Under the pieces are notes generated by a model, which made no database searches, was not told where the DNA came from, and worked only from the letters and a program-made list of their open reading frames with translations. From Lachnospiraceae bacterium (GTDB lineage Bacteria; Bacillota; Clostridia; Lachnospirales; Lachnospiraceae): a stretch of 64,000 bases of DNA. The position numbers and the translations under genes were made by a program. The DNA lies in the NCBI GenBank assembly GCA_024696945.1, contig JAILGF010000075.1, positions 1 to 64,000 on the forward strand, given 5' to 3'. Within the stretch, counting starts at the first letter, position 1. Every line of letters begins with the position of its first letter. This document shows positions 35,423 through 44,600 of this stretch, in pieces.

Positions 35423-37135
35423 ATGGCGGATTGGATCGTTGTTGTTGATGATGATTCCACGAACTTAAAAATGGCCGGACGTATTCTTAGCAAGCATAAT
35501 AAAAGAGTTACAGCCATGACTTCAGGGTATGCCCTTCTTGATTATATCAAAGGAAATATACCTGATATTATCCTGCTTGATATAAAGATGCCGGACATGG
35601 ACGGCTTCGAGACTTTAAGAAAACTCAGGGCACTCGAAAAAGAACTGAATATTAACGAGATACCGGTCATCTTCCTTACCGCGGATGAAGATGTCAGCAC
35701 CGAGATGCGCGGTTTTGAGGTGGGAGTATCCGATTATGTGAGAAAGCCCTTTGATCCGGAAATACTTGTTAAGAGAATAGATAATATCATAGGAAAACAG
35801 GAACAGATTCTTAAATTCCAGGAAGAGGCCACTATAGATCAGCTGACCGGGCTTCTGAACAAGACGGCCACAAAAGATAAAATGACGGGTATCTGCGGCA
35901 GGATGTCGGGATACCTTATGATAATAGACCTTGACAGCTTTAAGCTTGTAAACGATATTTACGGGCATTCGATGGGTGATGAGGTACTGAAGAGCTTTGC
36001 CGATATTTTAAGAAAATGTTTTTCCGAAGACTGTGTGATCGGAAGGATCGGAGGGGATGAGTTCCTGGCGTTTTCACCGGAAATTGACAGTGAGGATGAC
36101 CTGAAACCTCTGACAGAAAGGCTCAATTCCAGCATGACGGAAAAAGCAAAGCAGCTCATGGGGCAGGATATGACCATTCCGCTCGGAGTGTCAATGGGCG
36201 CGGCATTTATTTCCGGAAAGAATTCCGATTATGAGGAGCTCTTTAAGGCGGCAGACAAGGCACTTTATAATGTTAAGCAGAACGGAAAGCACGGCTGCGC
36301 CGTTTACAGCGCGGAATCCGAATACGAGGACGAGGTGATCATGAACCTGAAAACCATCAGCATGATCCTTTCGGAAAGAAATATACCGGACCGTGCGCTG
36401 CAGCTTGACAGGGAATCCTTTATATATGTTTACCGGTTCCTAATAAGATACATAATGAGATATCGCAAAAAGGCGTGCAAGCTTCTTATCACACTGTCTG
36501 AGGGAAATGTGGGCGGAAACTTTGATGAGACCTGCGATATGTTCCTTACTCATGTGATGGACCACCTACGGAAGAGCGATATCGTTATGCAGTACCGCAA
36601 GAATCAGGTCTTTGTTTTCCTTACCGATATCAAGGAAGGAGCTGTTCTTCAGGTTATAGGAAATATTATCAATTCCTGGAACGAACAGAAGGAAGGAAGC
36701 CTTTCCATTACATATGAGTATGATTTTGTAAAGTTTGATGAGAACCCGGTTACCGAGGACAATGAACCACCGAGAGTTGCGGTTGTTGATGATGACAGCT
36801 CCAACCTGAAGCTTGCGGGACATATCTTAAGCAAATACAATATCCGCGTAACTGCGCTGAGGTCGGGAGAAGCGCTTCTGGAATTCCTTAAGAATAACAA
36901 ACCCGATCTTATACTTCTCGATATAAAAATGCCGGGGATGGACGGTTTTGAAACCATGGAGAAGCTTAAGGCCATGGATGAGGACATTGCGGATATTCCG
37001 GTAGCGTTCTTAACGGCAGATGAGAATGCGGAATCGGAGAAAAGGGGAGTTGAACTCGGAGCGGTCGATTTCATAAAGAAGCCCTTTATTCCCGAAGTAT
37101 TGGTGATGCGCGTAAAGAGTATCTTAAGTAAATGA
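35423..37135 (+). CDS. Receiver-GGDEF-receiver response regulator
   Basis: This is a 570-residue cytoplasmic protein. The N-terminal receiver (1-125) has VVDDDSTNLKMAGRILSK and ILLDIKMPDMDGFETL. The GGDEF domain (about 135-295) has MIIDLDSFKLVND and an intact RIGGDEFLAF with no RxxD I-site. Residues about 300-440 form an unrecognised linker region. The C-terminal receiver (about 450-570) has VVDDDSSNLKLAGHILSK and ILLDIKMPGMDGFETM. The two receivers are strikingly alike, pointing to an internal duplication. AAGGAGGAAAAGGAG precedes ATG 35423. It is a plausible target of the unlinked phosphorelay from the hybrid kinases upstream. Confidence 0.92.
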   Translation: MADWIVVVDDDSTNLKMAGRILSKHNKRVTAMTSGYALLDYIKGNIPDIILLDIKMPDMDGFETLRKLRALEKELNINEIPVIFLTADEDVSTEMRGFEVGVSDYVRKPFDPEILVKRIDNIIGKQEQILKFQEEATIDQLTGLLNKTATKDKMTGICGRMSGYLMIIDLDSFKLVNDIYGHSMGDEVLKSFADILRKCFSEDCVIGRIGGDEFLAFSPEIDSEDDLKPLTERLNSSMTEKAKQLMGQDMTIPLGVSMGAAFISGKNSDYEELFKAADKALYNVKQNGKHGCAVYSAESEYEDEVIMNLKTISMILSERNIPDRALQLDRESFIYVYRFLIRYIMRYRKKACKLLITLSEGNVGGNFDETCDMFLTHVMDHLRKSDIVMQYRKNQVFVFLTDIKEGAVLQVIGNIINSWNEQKEGSLSITYEYDFVKFDENPVTEDNEPPRVAVVDDDSSNLKLAGHILSKYNIRVTALRSGEALLEFLKNNKPDLILLDIKMPGMDGFETMEKLKAMDEDIADIPVAFLTADENAESEKRGVELGAVDFIKKPFIPEVLVMRVKSILSK

Positions 37136-37141
37136 GAATTT

Positions 37142-37171
37142 CCTTGACACTGATTGTCAAGGTGATATAAT
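37142..37171 (+). promoter_or_regulatory. Consensus promoter of iorA with overlapping perfect dyad
   Basis: TTGACA (37144-37149) and TATAAT (37166-37171) both match consensus with 16-bp spacing. The 8-bp perfect inverted repeat CCTTGACA-CTGAT-TGTCAAGG (37142-37162) covers the -35 box and most of the spacer. Binding of a dimeric repressor there would block RNA polymerase. The regulator is unknown. Confidence 0.8.
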
Positions 37172-37207
37172 GGATTTTTAGTTAAAATGAATCGGAGGTT
37201 ATCTTAC

Positions 37208-38941
37208 ATGGCAGAAAAGAAACTGATGTTGGGAAACGAGGCCATCGCACGCGGTGCTTATGAAGCAGGCGTTAAGGTTTCGGCCGCATATCCCGGTACT
37301 CCCAGCACCGAAATCAGCGAGAATATTGTAAAGTATGATGAAATCTATTGTGAGTGGTCACCCAATGAGAAGGTGGCTATGGAAGTTGCAATCGGAGCTT
37401 CGCTTGCAGGCGTAAGGTCACTTGCTTCAATGAAGCATGTCGGCGTAAACGTGGCTTCGGACCCTTTGTATACCGTAAGCTACATAGGTGTTACCGGCGG
37501 TCTTGTTATCGTGGCGGCGGACGATCCCGGAATGTACAGCTCACAGAACGAGCAGGATTCACGTGCCGTTGCACGTGCAGCACATATCCCGGTCATCGAG
37601 CCTTCTGACAGTGCAGAAGCTAAGGAATTCATCAAGTTTGCATATGATATAAGCGAGAAGTACGATACTCCCGTTATGTTCAGGACTACCACACGTATTG
37701 CTCATTCACAGGGACTGGTTGAGCTCGAGGACAGATGCGAGCCCATTGATATCCCTTATGTTAAGAATGCCGCAAAGAATGTTATGATGCCCGGAAATGC
37801 CATTAAGCGCCACCCTGTTGTAGAGGCACGTGAAAAGCAGATGGCTATAGACGGTGCCGATTTCCCCATCAACAGGATAGAGATGAACGATACCAAGATA
37901 GGTGTTATTACTTCCGGTATCCCTTATCAGTATGTTAAGGAAGCACTTCCCAATGCTTCTGTTCTGAAGCTGGGTTGCGTAAATCCGCTTCCTAAGCAGA
38001 TGATCATTGACTTTGCAAAGAAGGTTGACAAGCTTTATATTATAGAAGAACTTGATCCCATTATTGAAGAGCAGGTTAAGTCATGGGGCGTTGAGTGTAC
38101 GGGTAAGGAAATACTTACCATCCAGGGCGAATACAGCACAAATATGCTGAAAAAAGCTATTTTGGGACAGGAACTTGACATTGAGGCCAAGGCTGATGTT
38201 CCCGTAAGACCTCCTATCCTTTGCCCGGGCTGCCCTCACAGAAGTACTTTCTTTACTTTAAACAAGTTAAAGATTCATGCAGCAGGCGATATCGGCTGTT
38301 ATACCCTCGGTGCCGTTGCTCCTTTGAACGTGGTTGAGACCACTGTTTGTATGGGTTCTTCCATCTCCACGCTTCACGGAATGGAGAAGGCTAAGGGCAA
38401 GGACTATATCAAGGACTGGGTAGCAGTTATCGGTGATTCGACATTTATGCATACCGGTGTTAACTCTCTTATGAACATGTTCTATAACCAGGGTACCGGT
38501 ACGGTTCTTATCCTCGACAATTCAACGACCGGTATGACAGGACATCAGGACCATGCCGCAACAGGTAAGACTCTTAAGGGCGAGATCGTTCCTGCCATCG
38601 ATATTTACAAGCTTTGCCATGACGGTATCGGAATTGAGAATACAAGGATCGTTAATGCGTTTGATACAAAGGAACTTGAGAAGGCCATTAAGGAAGAGGT
38701 GGCAAGAGATGCTGTTTCGGTTATTATCGTTCAAGCTCCTTGTGCTCTTCTTAAGTCAAATAAGCCGAAGCCCGCGTTCCATATCGATACTGACAAATGT
38801 AAGCGCTGCTATATGTGCATGAAGCCCGCATGTCCCGCTATCACAAAGGCTGAGGACGGCACAGTTTCCATCAATGCTACTATGTGTAACGGCTGCGGTC
38901 TGTGCGAGGGGCAGTGTAAATTTGGAGCGATTTTGAGATAA
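37208..38941 (+). CDS. iorA: Indolepyruvate ferredoxin oxidoreductase, alpha subunit
   Basis: This 577-residue TPP-dependent subunit oxidatively decarboxylates aryl pyruvates (indolepyruvate, phenylpyruvate) to aryl-acetyl-CoA while reducing ferredoxin. The N-terminal domain carries AAYPGTPSTEIS. The TPP region has CPGCPHRSTFF, GDIGCYTLG and GDSTFMHTGVNSL. Two C-terminal [4Fe-4S] motifs are CKRCYMCMKPAC and CNGCGLCEGQC. ATG 37208 with CGGAGG eight bases upstream replaces the track start 37187. The beta subunit follows after 10 bp. Expression is probably controlled at the promoter/dyad just upstream. Confidence 0.96.
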   Translation: MAEKKLMLGNEAIARGAYEAGVKVSAAYPGTPSTEISENIVKYDEIYCEWSPNEKVAMEVAIGASLAGVRSLASMKHVGVNVASDPLYTVSYIGVTGGLVIVAADDPGMYSSQNEQDSRAVARAAHIPVIEPSDSAEAKEFIKFAYDISEKYDTPVMFRTTTRIAHSQGLVELEDRCEPIDIPYVKNAAKNVMMPGNAIKRHPVVEAREKQMAIDGADFPINRIEMNDTKIGVITSGIPYQYVKEALPNASVLKLGCVNPLPKQMIIDFAKKVDKLYIIEELDPIIEEQVKSWGVECTGKEILTIQGEYSTNMLKKAILGQELDIEAKADVPVRPPILCPGCPHRSTFFTLNKLKIHAAGDIGCYTLGAVAPLNVVETTVCMGSSISTLHGMEKAKGKDYIKDWVAVIGDSTFMHTGVNSLMNMFYNQGTGTVLILDNSTTGMTGHQDHAATGKTLKGEIVPAIDIYKLCHDGIGIENTRIVNAFDTKELEKAIKEEVARDAVSVIIVQAPCALLKSNKPKPAFHIDTDKCKRCYMCMKPACPAITKAEDGTVSINATMCNGCGLCEGQCKFGAILR

Positions 38942-38951
38942 GGAGATATAT

Positions 38952-39521
38952 ATGGAAACGAAAAATATCATGATAGTCGGTGTCGGCGGACAGGGAACGC
39001 TTCTTACCAGCCGTATTCTCGGAGGTATTACGATAAAGGCCGGGTATGATGTTAAGCTCAGTGAGGTTCACGGAATGGCTCAGAGAGGCGGAAGTGTTGT
39101 TACTTTTGTCCGTTACGGTGAGAAGGTTAACGAACCTATAGTTGAGGAAGGACAGGCTGATGTCCTTATAGCATTTGAGAGGCTCGAGGCTTTAAGGTAT
39201 GCACATTTCCTAAAGAAGGACGGAGTTCTGGTAGTAAACGATCAGAGGATCGATCCCATGCCTGTGGTAATCGGTGCCGCAAAGTATCCCGAAGGGATTA
39301 TCGAGGGACTTGAGAAGAAGTATAAGGTATTAAAGGTCAATGCCATGGAAGAGGCTTTGAAGCTCGGAAATTCCAGGACATTTAATATTATTGTCCTCGG
39401 TATGGCAGCAAAGCATATGGACTTTAAAAAGGAGGATTGGCTCGAGGTTATTGAAAATACTGTGCCTCCTAAGACCATAGATATCAATAAGCAGGCTTTT
39501 GAAGTAGGATATTCTCTGTAA
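38952..39521 (+). CDS. iorB: Indolepyruvate ferredoxin oxidoreductase, beta subunit
   Basis: This is the 189-residue gamma/beta-type subunit of the same enzyme. IMIVGVGGQGTLLTSRIL at the N-terminus and SEVHGMAQRGGSVVTFVRYG are the family hallmarks for CoA-side interaction. Length is standard. AAGGAGA precedes ATG 38952, and the 10-bp gap to iorA gives a tight operon. With paaK and the ACT protein downstream it forms the common clostridial set for fermenting aromatic amino acids to arylacetates. A palindromic repeat pair lies between it and paaK. Confidence 0.95.
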   Translation: METKNIMIVGVGGQGTLLTSRILGGITIKAGYDVKLSEVHGMAQRGGSVVTFVRYGEKVNEPIVEEGQADVLIAFERLEALRYAHFLKKDGVLVVNDQRIDPMPVVIGAAKYPEGIIEGLEKKYKVLKVNAMEEALKLGNSRTFNIIVLGMAAKHMDFKKEDWLEVIENTVPPKTIDINKQAFEVGYSL

Positions 39522-39565
39522 AAATAGTTTGACAACTTTACTATTTTGGTGTATAAAAATAAATG

Positions 39566-39640
39566 GATCGATCAGAGGGACGGTTCTCTGATCGATTTTC
39601 AAAAATAAAAAATCAATCAGGGACCGTCCCTTTGATCGAC
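39566..39640. repeat. Two adjacent copies of a GGGACGGT palindromic repeat
   Basis: Copy 1 (39566-39597) is a perfect 11-bp stem ATCGATCAGAG/CTCTGATCGAT with an 8-base loop. Copy 2 (39611-39640) reads AATCAATCAGGGACCGTCCC and is the same element in the opposite orientation. A third copy is at 62327. The pair lies between iorB and paaK and could form a larger cruciform or reduce read-through. It resembles 'GGGACGGTTCT' intergenic repeats seen in other Firmicutes. Confidence 0.8.
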
Positions 39641-39654
39641 GAAAGGATATTTCC

Positions 39655-40950
39655 ATGATCTGGAATGAAACCAAGGAATGCATGAGCCGTGATGAGATGA
39701 ACCATCTCCAGAGCACAAGGCTTGTGAAGCAGGTAAATTATGTTTACCACAATGTGGAGTACTATCGGAAGAAGATGCAGGCAGCAGGTCTGGAACCGGG
39801 CGATATTACCGGTATTGAAGATATAACAAAGCTTCCTTTTACAACAAAGGACGATCTTAGAAATACATATCCCTGTGGTCTTTTTGCAGTTCCGAGGTCT
39901 GAGGTTGTCAGAATACATGCTTCTTCAGGTACAACAGGAAAGGCAACCGTTGTAGGTTATACCAGACGTGATATTGAAGTCTGGTCCGAGTGTGTATCAA
40001 GAGTACTTGCCATGGCAGGCGTAGGAAAGAACGATACGGTTCAGGTTTCTTACGGATACGGATTGTTTACCGGAGGACTCGGAGCTCATTACGGTGTTGA
40101 AAATGTCGGAGCTACCGTTGTTCCGCTTTCTACAGGAAATACAAAGAAACAGCTTACCATGATGAAGGACCTTGGCGTTACTTCCATTATGTGTACTCCT
40201 TCATATCTTATGTATCTGACCGAATCCATAGAGGAGCAGGGAATCTTGGATGAGCTTCAGCTTAAATCTGCAGTATGCGGCGCAGAGCCCTGGACCGAGG
40301 AGATGAGGAACCAGATCGAATCCCGTCTGCACATTAAAGCTCACGATATCTACGGACTCAGCGAGATCATGGGCCCCGGTGTTGCAGGTGACTGTGTATA
40401 TCACAAGGGACTTCATATCAACGAGGACCATTTCCTTCCTGAGATCATTTCTGCTGAAACGCTTACTCCCATCGGAGACGGCGAGATCGGAGAATTGGTA
40501 TTCACGACTCTTACCAAGGAAGCACTTCCTCTTATCAGATATAGGACAAAGGACCTTACAAGCATCAACCACGGAAAGTGCGAATGCGGACGTACGACTG
40601 CAAGACTTTCCAGATTTGTGGGACGTTCGGATGATATGCTCATTATCCGCGGCGTAAATGTGTTCCCTTCACAGGTTGAGGCTGCTCTTCTTGAAATGGG
40701 TGAGGTAAGTCCTAATTACCTGATGATAGTCGATCGTGTAAATAACCTGGATACCTTGGAGGTTCTGGTTGAGGTTGACGAGAAGTTCTTCTCCGATGAG
40801 ATCAAGGAACTCGAGAACCTTACCAAGAAGATCACACATGTACTCCAGCAGGCACTTCTTATCCAGCCCAAGGTTAAGCTTGTTGAGCCGAAGACCTTGG
40901 AGAGGAGCGAAGGCAAGGCTAAGCGTGTAATCGATAAGCGTAAATTATGA
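39655..40950 (+). CDS. paaK: Phenylacetate-CoA ligase family enzyme
   Basis: This 431-residue AMP-forming adenylating enzyme links arylacetates and CoA. The P-loop-like SSGTTGKATVVGY, YGLSEIMGPG and LIRYRTKDL are present, and the C-terminal LIIRGVNVFPSQVE hinge is typical of PaaK. In arylacetate fermentation it likely works in the reverse sense, recovering ATP from aryl-acetyl-CoA made by IorAB; that is inference from context. AAAGGA precedes ATG 39655. Repeats separate it from iorB, while the ACT protein follows after 37 bp. Confidence 0.94.
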   Translation: MIWNETKECMSRDEMNHLQSTRLVKQVNYVYHNVEYYRKKMQAAGLEPGDITGIEDITKLPFTTKDDLRNTYPCGLFAVPRSEVVRIHASSGTTGKATVVGYTRRDIEVWSECVSRVLAMAGVGKNDTVQVSYGYGLFTGGLGAHYGVENVGATVVPLSTGNTKKQLTMMKDLGVTSIMCTPSYLMYLTESIEEQGILDELQLKSAVCGAEPWTEEMRNQIESRLHIKAHDIYGLSEIMGPGVAGDCVYHKGLHINEDHFLPEIISAETLTPIGDGEIGELVFTTLTKEALPLIRYRTKDLTSINHGKCECGRTTARLSRFVGRSDDMLIIRGVNVFPSQVEAALLEMGEVSPNYLMIVDRVNNLDTLEVLVEVDEKFFSDEIKELENLTKKITHVLQQALLIQPKVKLVEPKTLERSEGKAKRVIDKRKL

Positions 40951-40987
40951 TTAACGTAACGAATATAAATGTATCGGAGGTAACAAC

Positions 40988-41374
40988 ATGATCTTAAAAC
41001 AATTATCGGTTTTTGTAGAAAATAAAGAAGGAAGAATGAAGGATATAACCCAGGTTTTAAAAGACAGTGGGATCAATATCAAAACTCTTTCTCTGGCAGA
41101 TACCACAGAATACGGCATGCTGAGGCTTATCGTTTCGGATCCGGACCTTGCTAAGGCTAAGCTGAGAGAAGCAGGCTTCCCCGTAAGCATTACTGATGTT
41201 TTAGCAGTCAAAGCAGATGACCGTATCGGTTTCCTTCACGATATGCTCTGTAAGCTTGAGGGTAATATCTCGAGCATTGAATATATGTATACACTGCCTA
41301 CCGAAGAGGGACCTGTGGTAATACTGAAGGTTGCCAATCCGTCAGAGGTTGAACAGGTTTTGGAGAATATTTAA
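40988..41374 (+). CDS. Tandem ACT domain protein
   Basis: This is a 128-residue protein made of two ACT domains (about 3-66 and 70-126). The first begins LKQLSVFVENKEGRMKDIT and contains DSGINIKTLSLAD; the second has DRIGFLHDMLCKLEGNISSIEYMY. ACT domains bind amino acids, and this type regularly sits next to paaK/ior genes, where it probably senses an aromatic amino acid. Its output partner is not known. GGAGG lies seven bases before ATG 40988. A strong terminator ends the operon. Confidence 0.9.
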   Translation: MILKQLSVFVENKEGRMKDITQVLKDSGINIKTLSLADTTEYGMLRLIVSDPDLAKAKLREAGFPVSITDVLAVKADDRIGFLHDMLCKLEGNISSIEYMYTLPTEEGPVVILKVANPSEVEQVLENI

Positions 41375-41399
41375 TAGTATTGATTTTTGATATTGAAAT

Positions 41400-41427
41400 G
41401 AGCCGGTTTATTGCCGGCTCTTTTTTT
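41400..41427 (+). terminator. Intrinsic terminator of the ior-paaK operon
   Basis: GAGCCGG and CCGGCTC pair perfectly around a 7-nt loop, followed by T7. The following 41428-41511 holds nothing recognised until the flagellar promoter. Confidence 0.95.
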
Positions 41428-41511
41428 ACTGCTTGAGAAATGTCATTGCTGCAGATCCGAATGCTCTTTAAGGTGGAATTGTTAAAGAAAACAAAACTTA
41501 CAAATTGTTAT

Positions 41512-41538
41512 TAAGTTTTTGCAATTATATACCGAAAT
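41512..41538 (+). promoter_or_regulatory. Sigma-28 (FliA/SigD)-like flagellar promoter
   Basis: TAAG and ACCGAAAT are separated by 15 bp, close to the TAAA-N15-GCCGATAA sigma-28 consensus. It lies about 125 bp upstream of the DUF6240 gene and would place that gene in the late flagellar regulon. Confidence 0.55.
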
Positions 41539-41664
41539 ATATAGTGCATGGATGCAATACATATATTCGACGGGAAACACAGGGACGTTCCGTATGGGCT
41601 TTAAGAAGGGGAAGGATATCGCTTGGGCCTTGAAGGAAATCCGTCGGCTTGAACGGAGAATAGC

Positions 41665-44600
41665 ATGCGTATAAATGATCTTATTAACAATATACAGAAT
41701 ACAAACAGCACCGGACTGAGGGTAAATGATGATCTATCCTCAGTGGACGGTGCGTTTTTTAATAATAAAAACAGGACTTCATCTATAGGTGAGGGCAAGG
41801 GCGCCGCCGGTTTTATCAAGACCCTTGAGGGTAAAAGGGTTACGGGAAATACCTATACATTTAATGAAGCAAAAGGGATGACCGAAAAGGAAGGATTCGC
41901 AGAGAAACTGCTTAATTCCGTTAGTGTACCAGTAAATAATGACAAGGAACTTGTAAAAAACCTGACGGGAGATGATTACGAGGCTCTCGGTGAAGAGGGT
42001 ATGTCGTTAGAGAAATTCGGTAAGGAAAGACTTGAAAGGGCTATAGAGCGTATCAAGGATAACCGTGAGTTCCACGAGAGCACGCTCGCCGAAAATGTTG
42101 AAAAGCAACAGGAATACAGGGAGTCAGTAGACAGAATGGCATTTCTTGCAAAGGCTGATTCGGGTTCTGAAAAGCTTATTGCAAAGATGCTGTATGAGGC
42201 TGATATTCCCGTAACGGAGGAAAATATAGCAGAGGTTAAAAGTGCAGCCGAGGTTGCACTGAGTACCGGAAAGCTTTCGGATTCTTCTGAGAGCTATCTT
42301 ATAAAAAACAACCTGGAACCTACTATAGATAACATATATAAAGCTTCTCACAGCGGTGAGATGAGGCAGAATGCACTGGATGAGGCTTCATGGGAAAACC
42401 TTAAGGAAAAAGCCATGGAGATCGTTAGCGAAGCCGGTACAGACACCGAACAGGGTTTAAAAAACGCAAGGTGGCTTGTGGAACATGACCTTCCGGTTAC
42501 TGTAGATAATATTCTTTATAAAGAAGAACTTGATGCATACAATGCAAACGGAGTGAGTGAAAGCGAGCTTTTCAAGGCTGCTGTCCGCTCAATGCAGGAT
42601 GGCAACAGTGCTAAGGATGGTGCTGTTATAGCCAGACTAAATGAAGCAACCGTAGCGATTGAAAAAGAAACGGAAGAACTGATCGGAAAGCTGTCCAATG
42701 TAGGAAACGAAGCAATTAAGCTTTCATTTATTGAAGGTGCTACCGAAGAAACCGTGACAGTGCGTGAGCTGGTTGAGGCACAGGAAAATATTGACGGGTT
42801 TGCTCAAAAAGGAGTTTCATCAGAGCTTTCAGCCGAGGAAGTAAATGTAAGGATAAGACTTGAAGAGGTAAGGATAAGTCTTAATGTTGAAGCGGGAAGA
42901 CGTTTGATGGCTAACGGGATAGATATCCTTTCCGACAGCCTGATGAATGTGTCCGAGGGATTAAGGACACTGCAAAAAGGATTTTATTCAGATCTGTATA
43001 ATGAAGTGGGAGCGGATACGAAGGGAATCTCGGAGATTTCTGCGGAAGAAGCCGCCGACATGGCTCTTGAAACCGAAAAATGCCTTGACAACATCAGTAA
43101 TTCTCCTCTTGATTTTTACAAGGCCACGTTCAGCATAAGACATACCGTGACACTTGCCGAACTGTCTTCAAGCGGAGAACTGCTTATCAGGGAAACCGTA
43201 AGCGGAACCGATGGCTCGATAAGCGTAAATCCTTCTTCGATGCAGATGGCTCTTTCATCATACGAGAGCTCCTCTACAGAAGTAAGACGCGACCTTGGGG
43301 ATTCTATCAAGAAAGCTTTTACCGGGAGCGTTGACAGTCTTCTTTCATCAAACGGACTTGAGCTTACCGAAGGAAACCGCAGGGCAGTGAGGATACTTGG
43401 TTATAACAGCATGGAAATAACCGCTGAGAATATCGAAGAGATCAAGTTTTATGATGCGAAGGTTACCGGTCTTATCGAAAGAATGACTCCGCCCGTTGTT
43501 ATGACCATGATAAGGGACGGAATCAATCCTTTGGAAAGCACGATAGATGAGCTGGATGCAAAGGTTTCTTCCATATTAAATGAGCAGGGGAATTCCTTGG
43601 AGCAGAAATACAGTGAATTCCTGGTAAGGATGGAAGAAACGGGTTCGATAACCGCAAACGAGAGAAATGCATATATCGGGATTTACAGGTTATTGTATAA
43701 TGTAGAAAAGGATGACGGCGCGGCCATCGGAAGTCTGTTAAATTCAGGAAGGGAGCTTACCTTCGGAAATCTTATGACGGAGGCAAGGACCAGGGTTACG
43801 GGTGTCGATCTGGCAGCAGACGATAATACCGGAATCAGTTCTTCGCATTACACCAACTCCATTACGGATCAGATAAACAATGCGTTTAATTATCAGAGAG
43901 GGCTTGTACAGGATTCGCTGGGAGTTACGGATCCTTCAAGATGGGACAGGGCTCTTTCGGGAAAGAATTATCCTGATGTTACAATAGAAGAATTGCATGA
44001 CGGGTTGTTTAACGGACAGCAGGGGCTTAACGGCACTTCGACCGGGACTGCAGATATAGAGGCATCGGTCGTAAAAGCGCAGGAAATAGTAAAGACCATG
44101 ACGGCAAATACTCCTGCCTCTGCATTCCTTAACAGCTTTGGAATAAAGGACAGCTTCAATAACAGGAAAGCGGCAGAAGATATACTGTCGGGCGGGAACA
44201 AGGAGGATTCGTCGATCTCCGTTACGGCAGATGAGCTGAATGACGGCCTTCTCAGCGGATCGAGATTCGATGAGCTTTTAGGCATTAAGACGAGAATGGC
44301 AAATACTCTTACCGGACAGGCCTTTAAAACTGCGATAACTGCACAGGCGGCAGCAGAGCTAAACGGTAGGGTTGAGAGAATCGAAATGCTCAAGGCCATG
44401 GCAGGCAAGGGACATTACAGAATGAATGTCAGTGATGGCAAAGAGACAAAGACGGTTAACCTGACTGTTATCAGAAATGAAGGGAATGCCGGAACGATAT
44501 CCGTTGAGATACAGAAACAGGGTTATAATCTCCAGGCAGATCTGAATCTGGTGATGATGGACCAGAGATATAACGGTCCGGCTGTTTCAAGGGGAAACCT

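Noticed and set aside
41549-41674. Short peptides MDAIHIFDG... and MGFKKGKDIAW... upstream of the DUF6240 gene
   Set aside because: They are in different frames, under 30 residues, without SDs, and one overlaps the real start; not enough to call.
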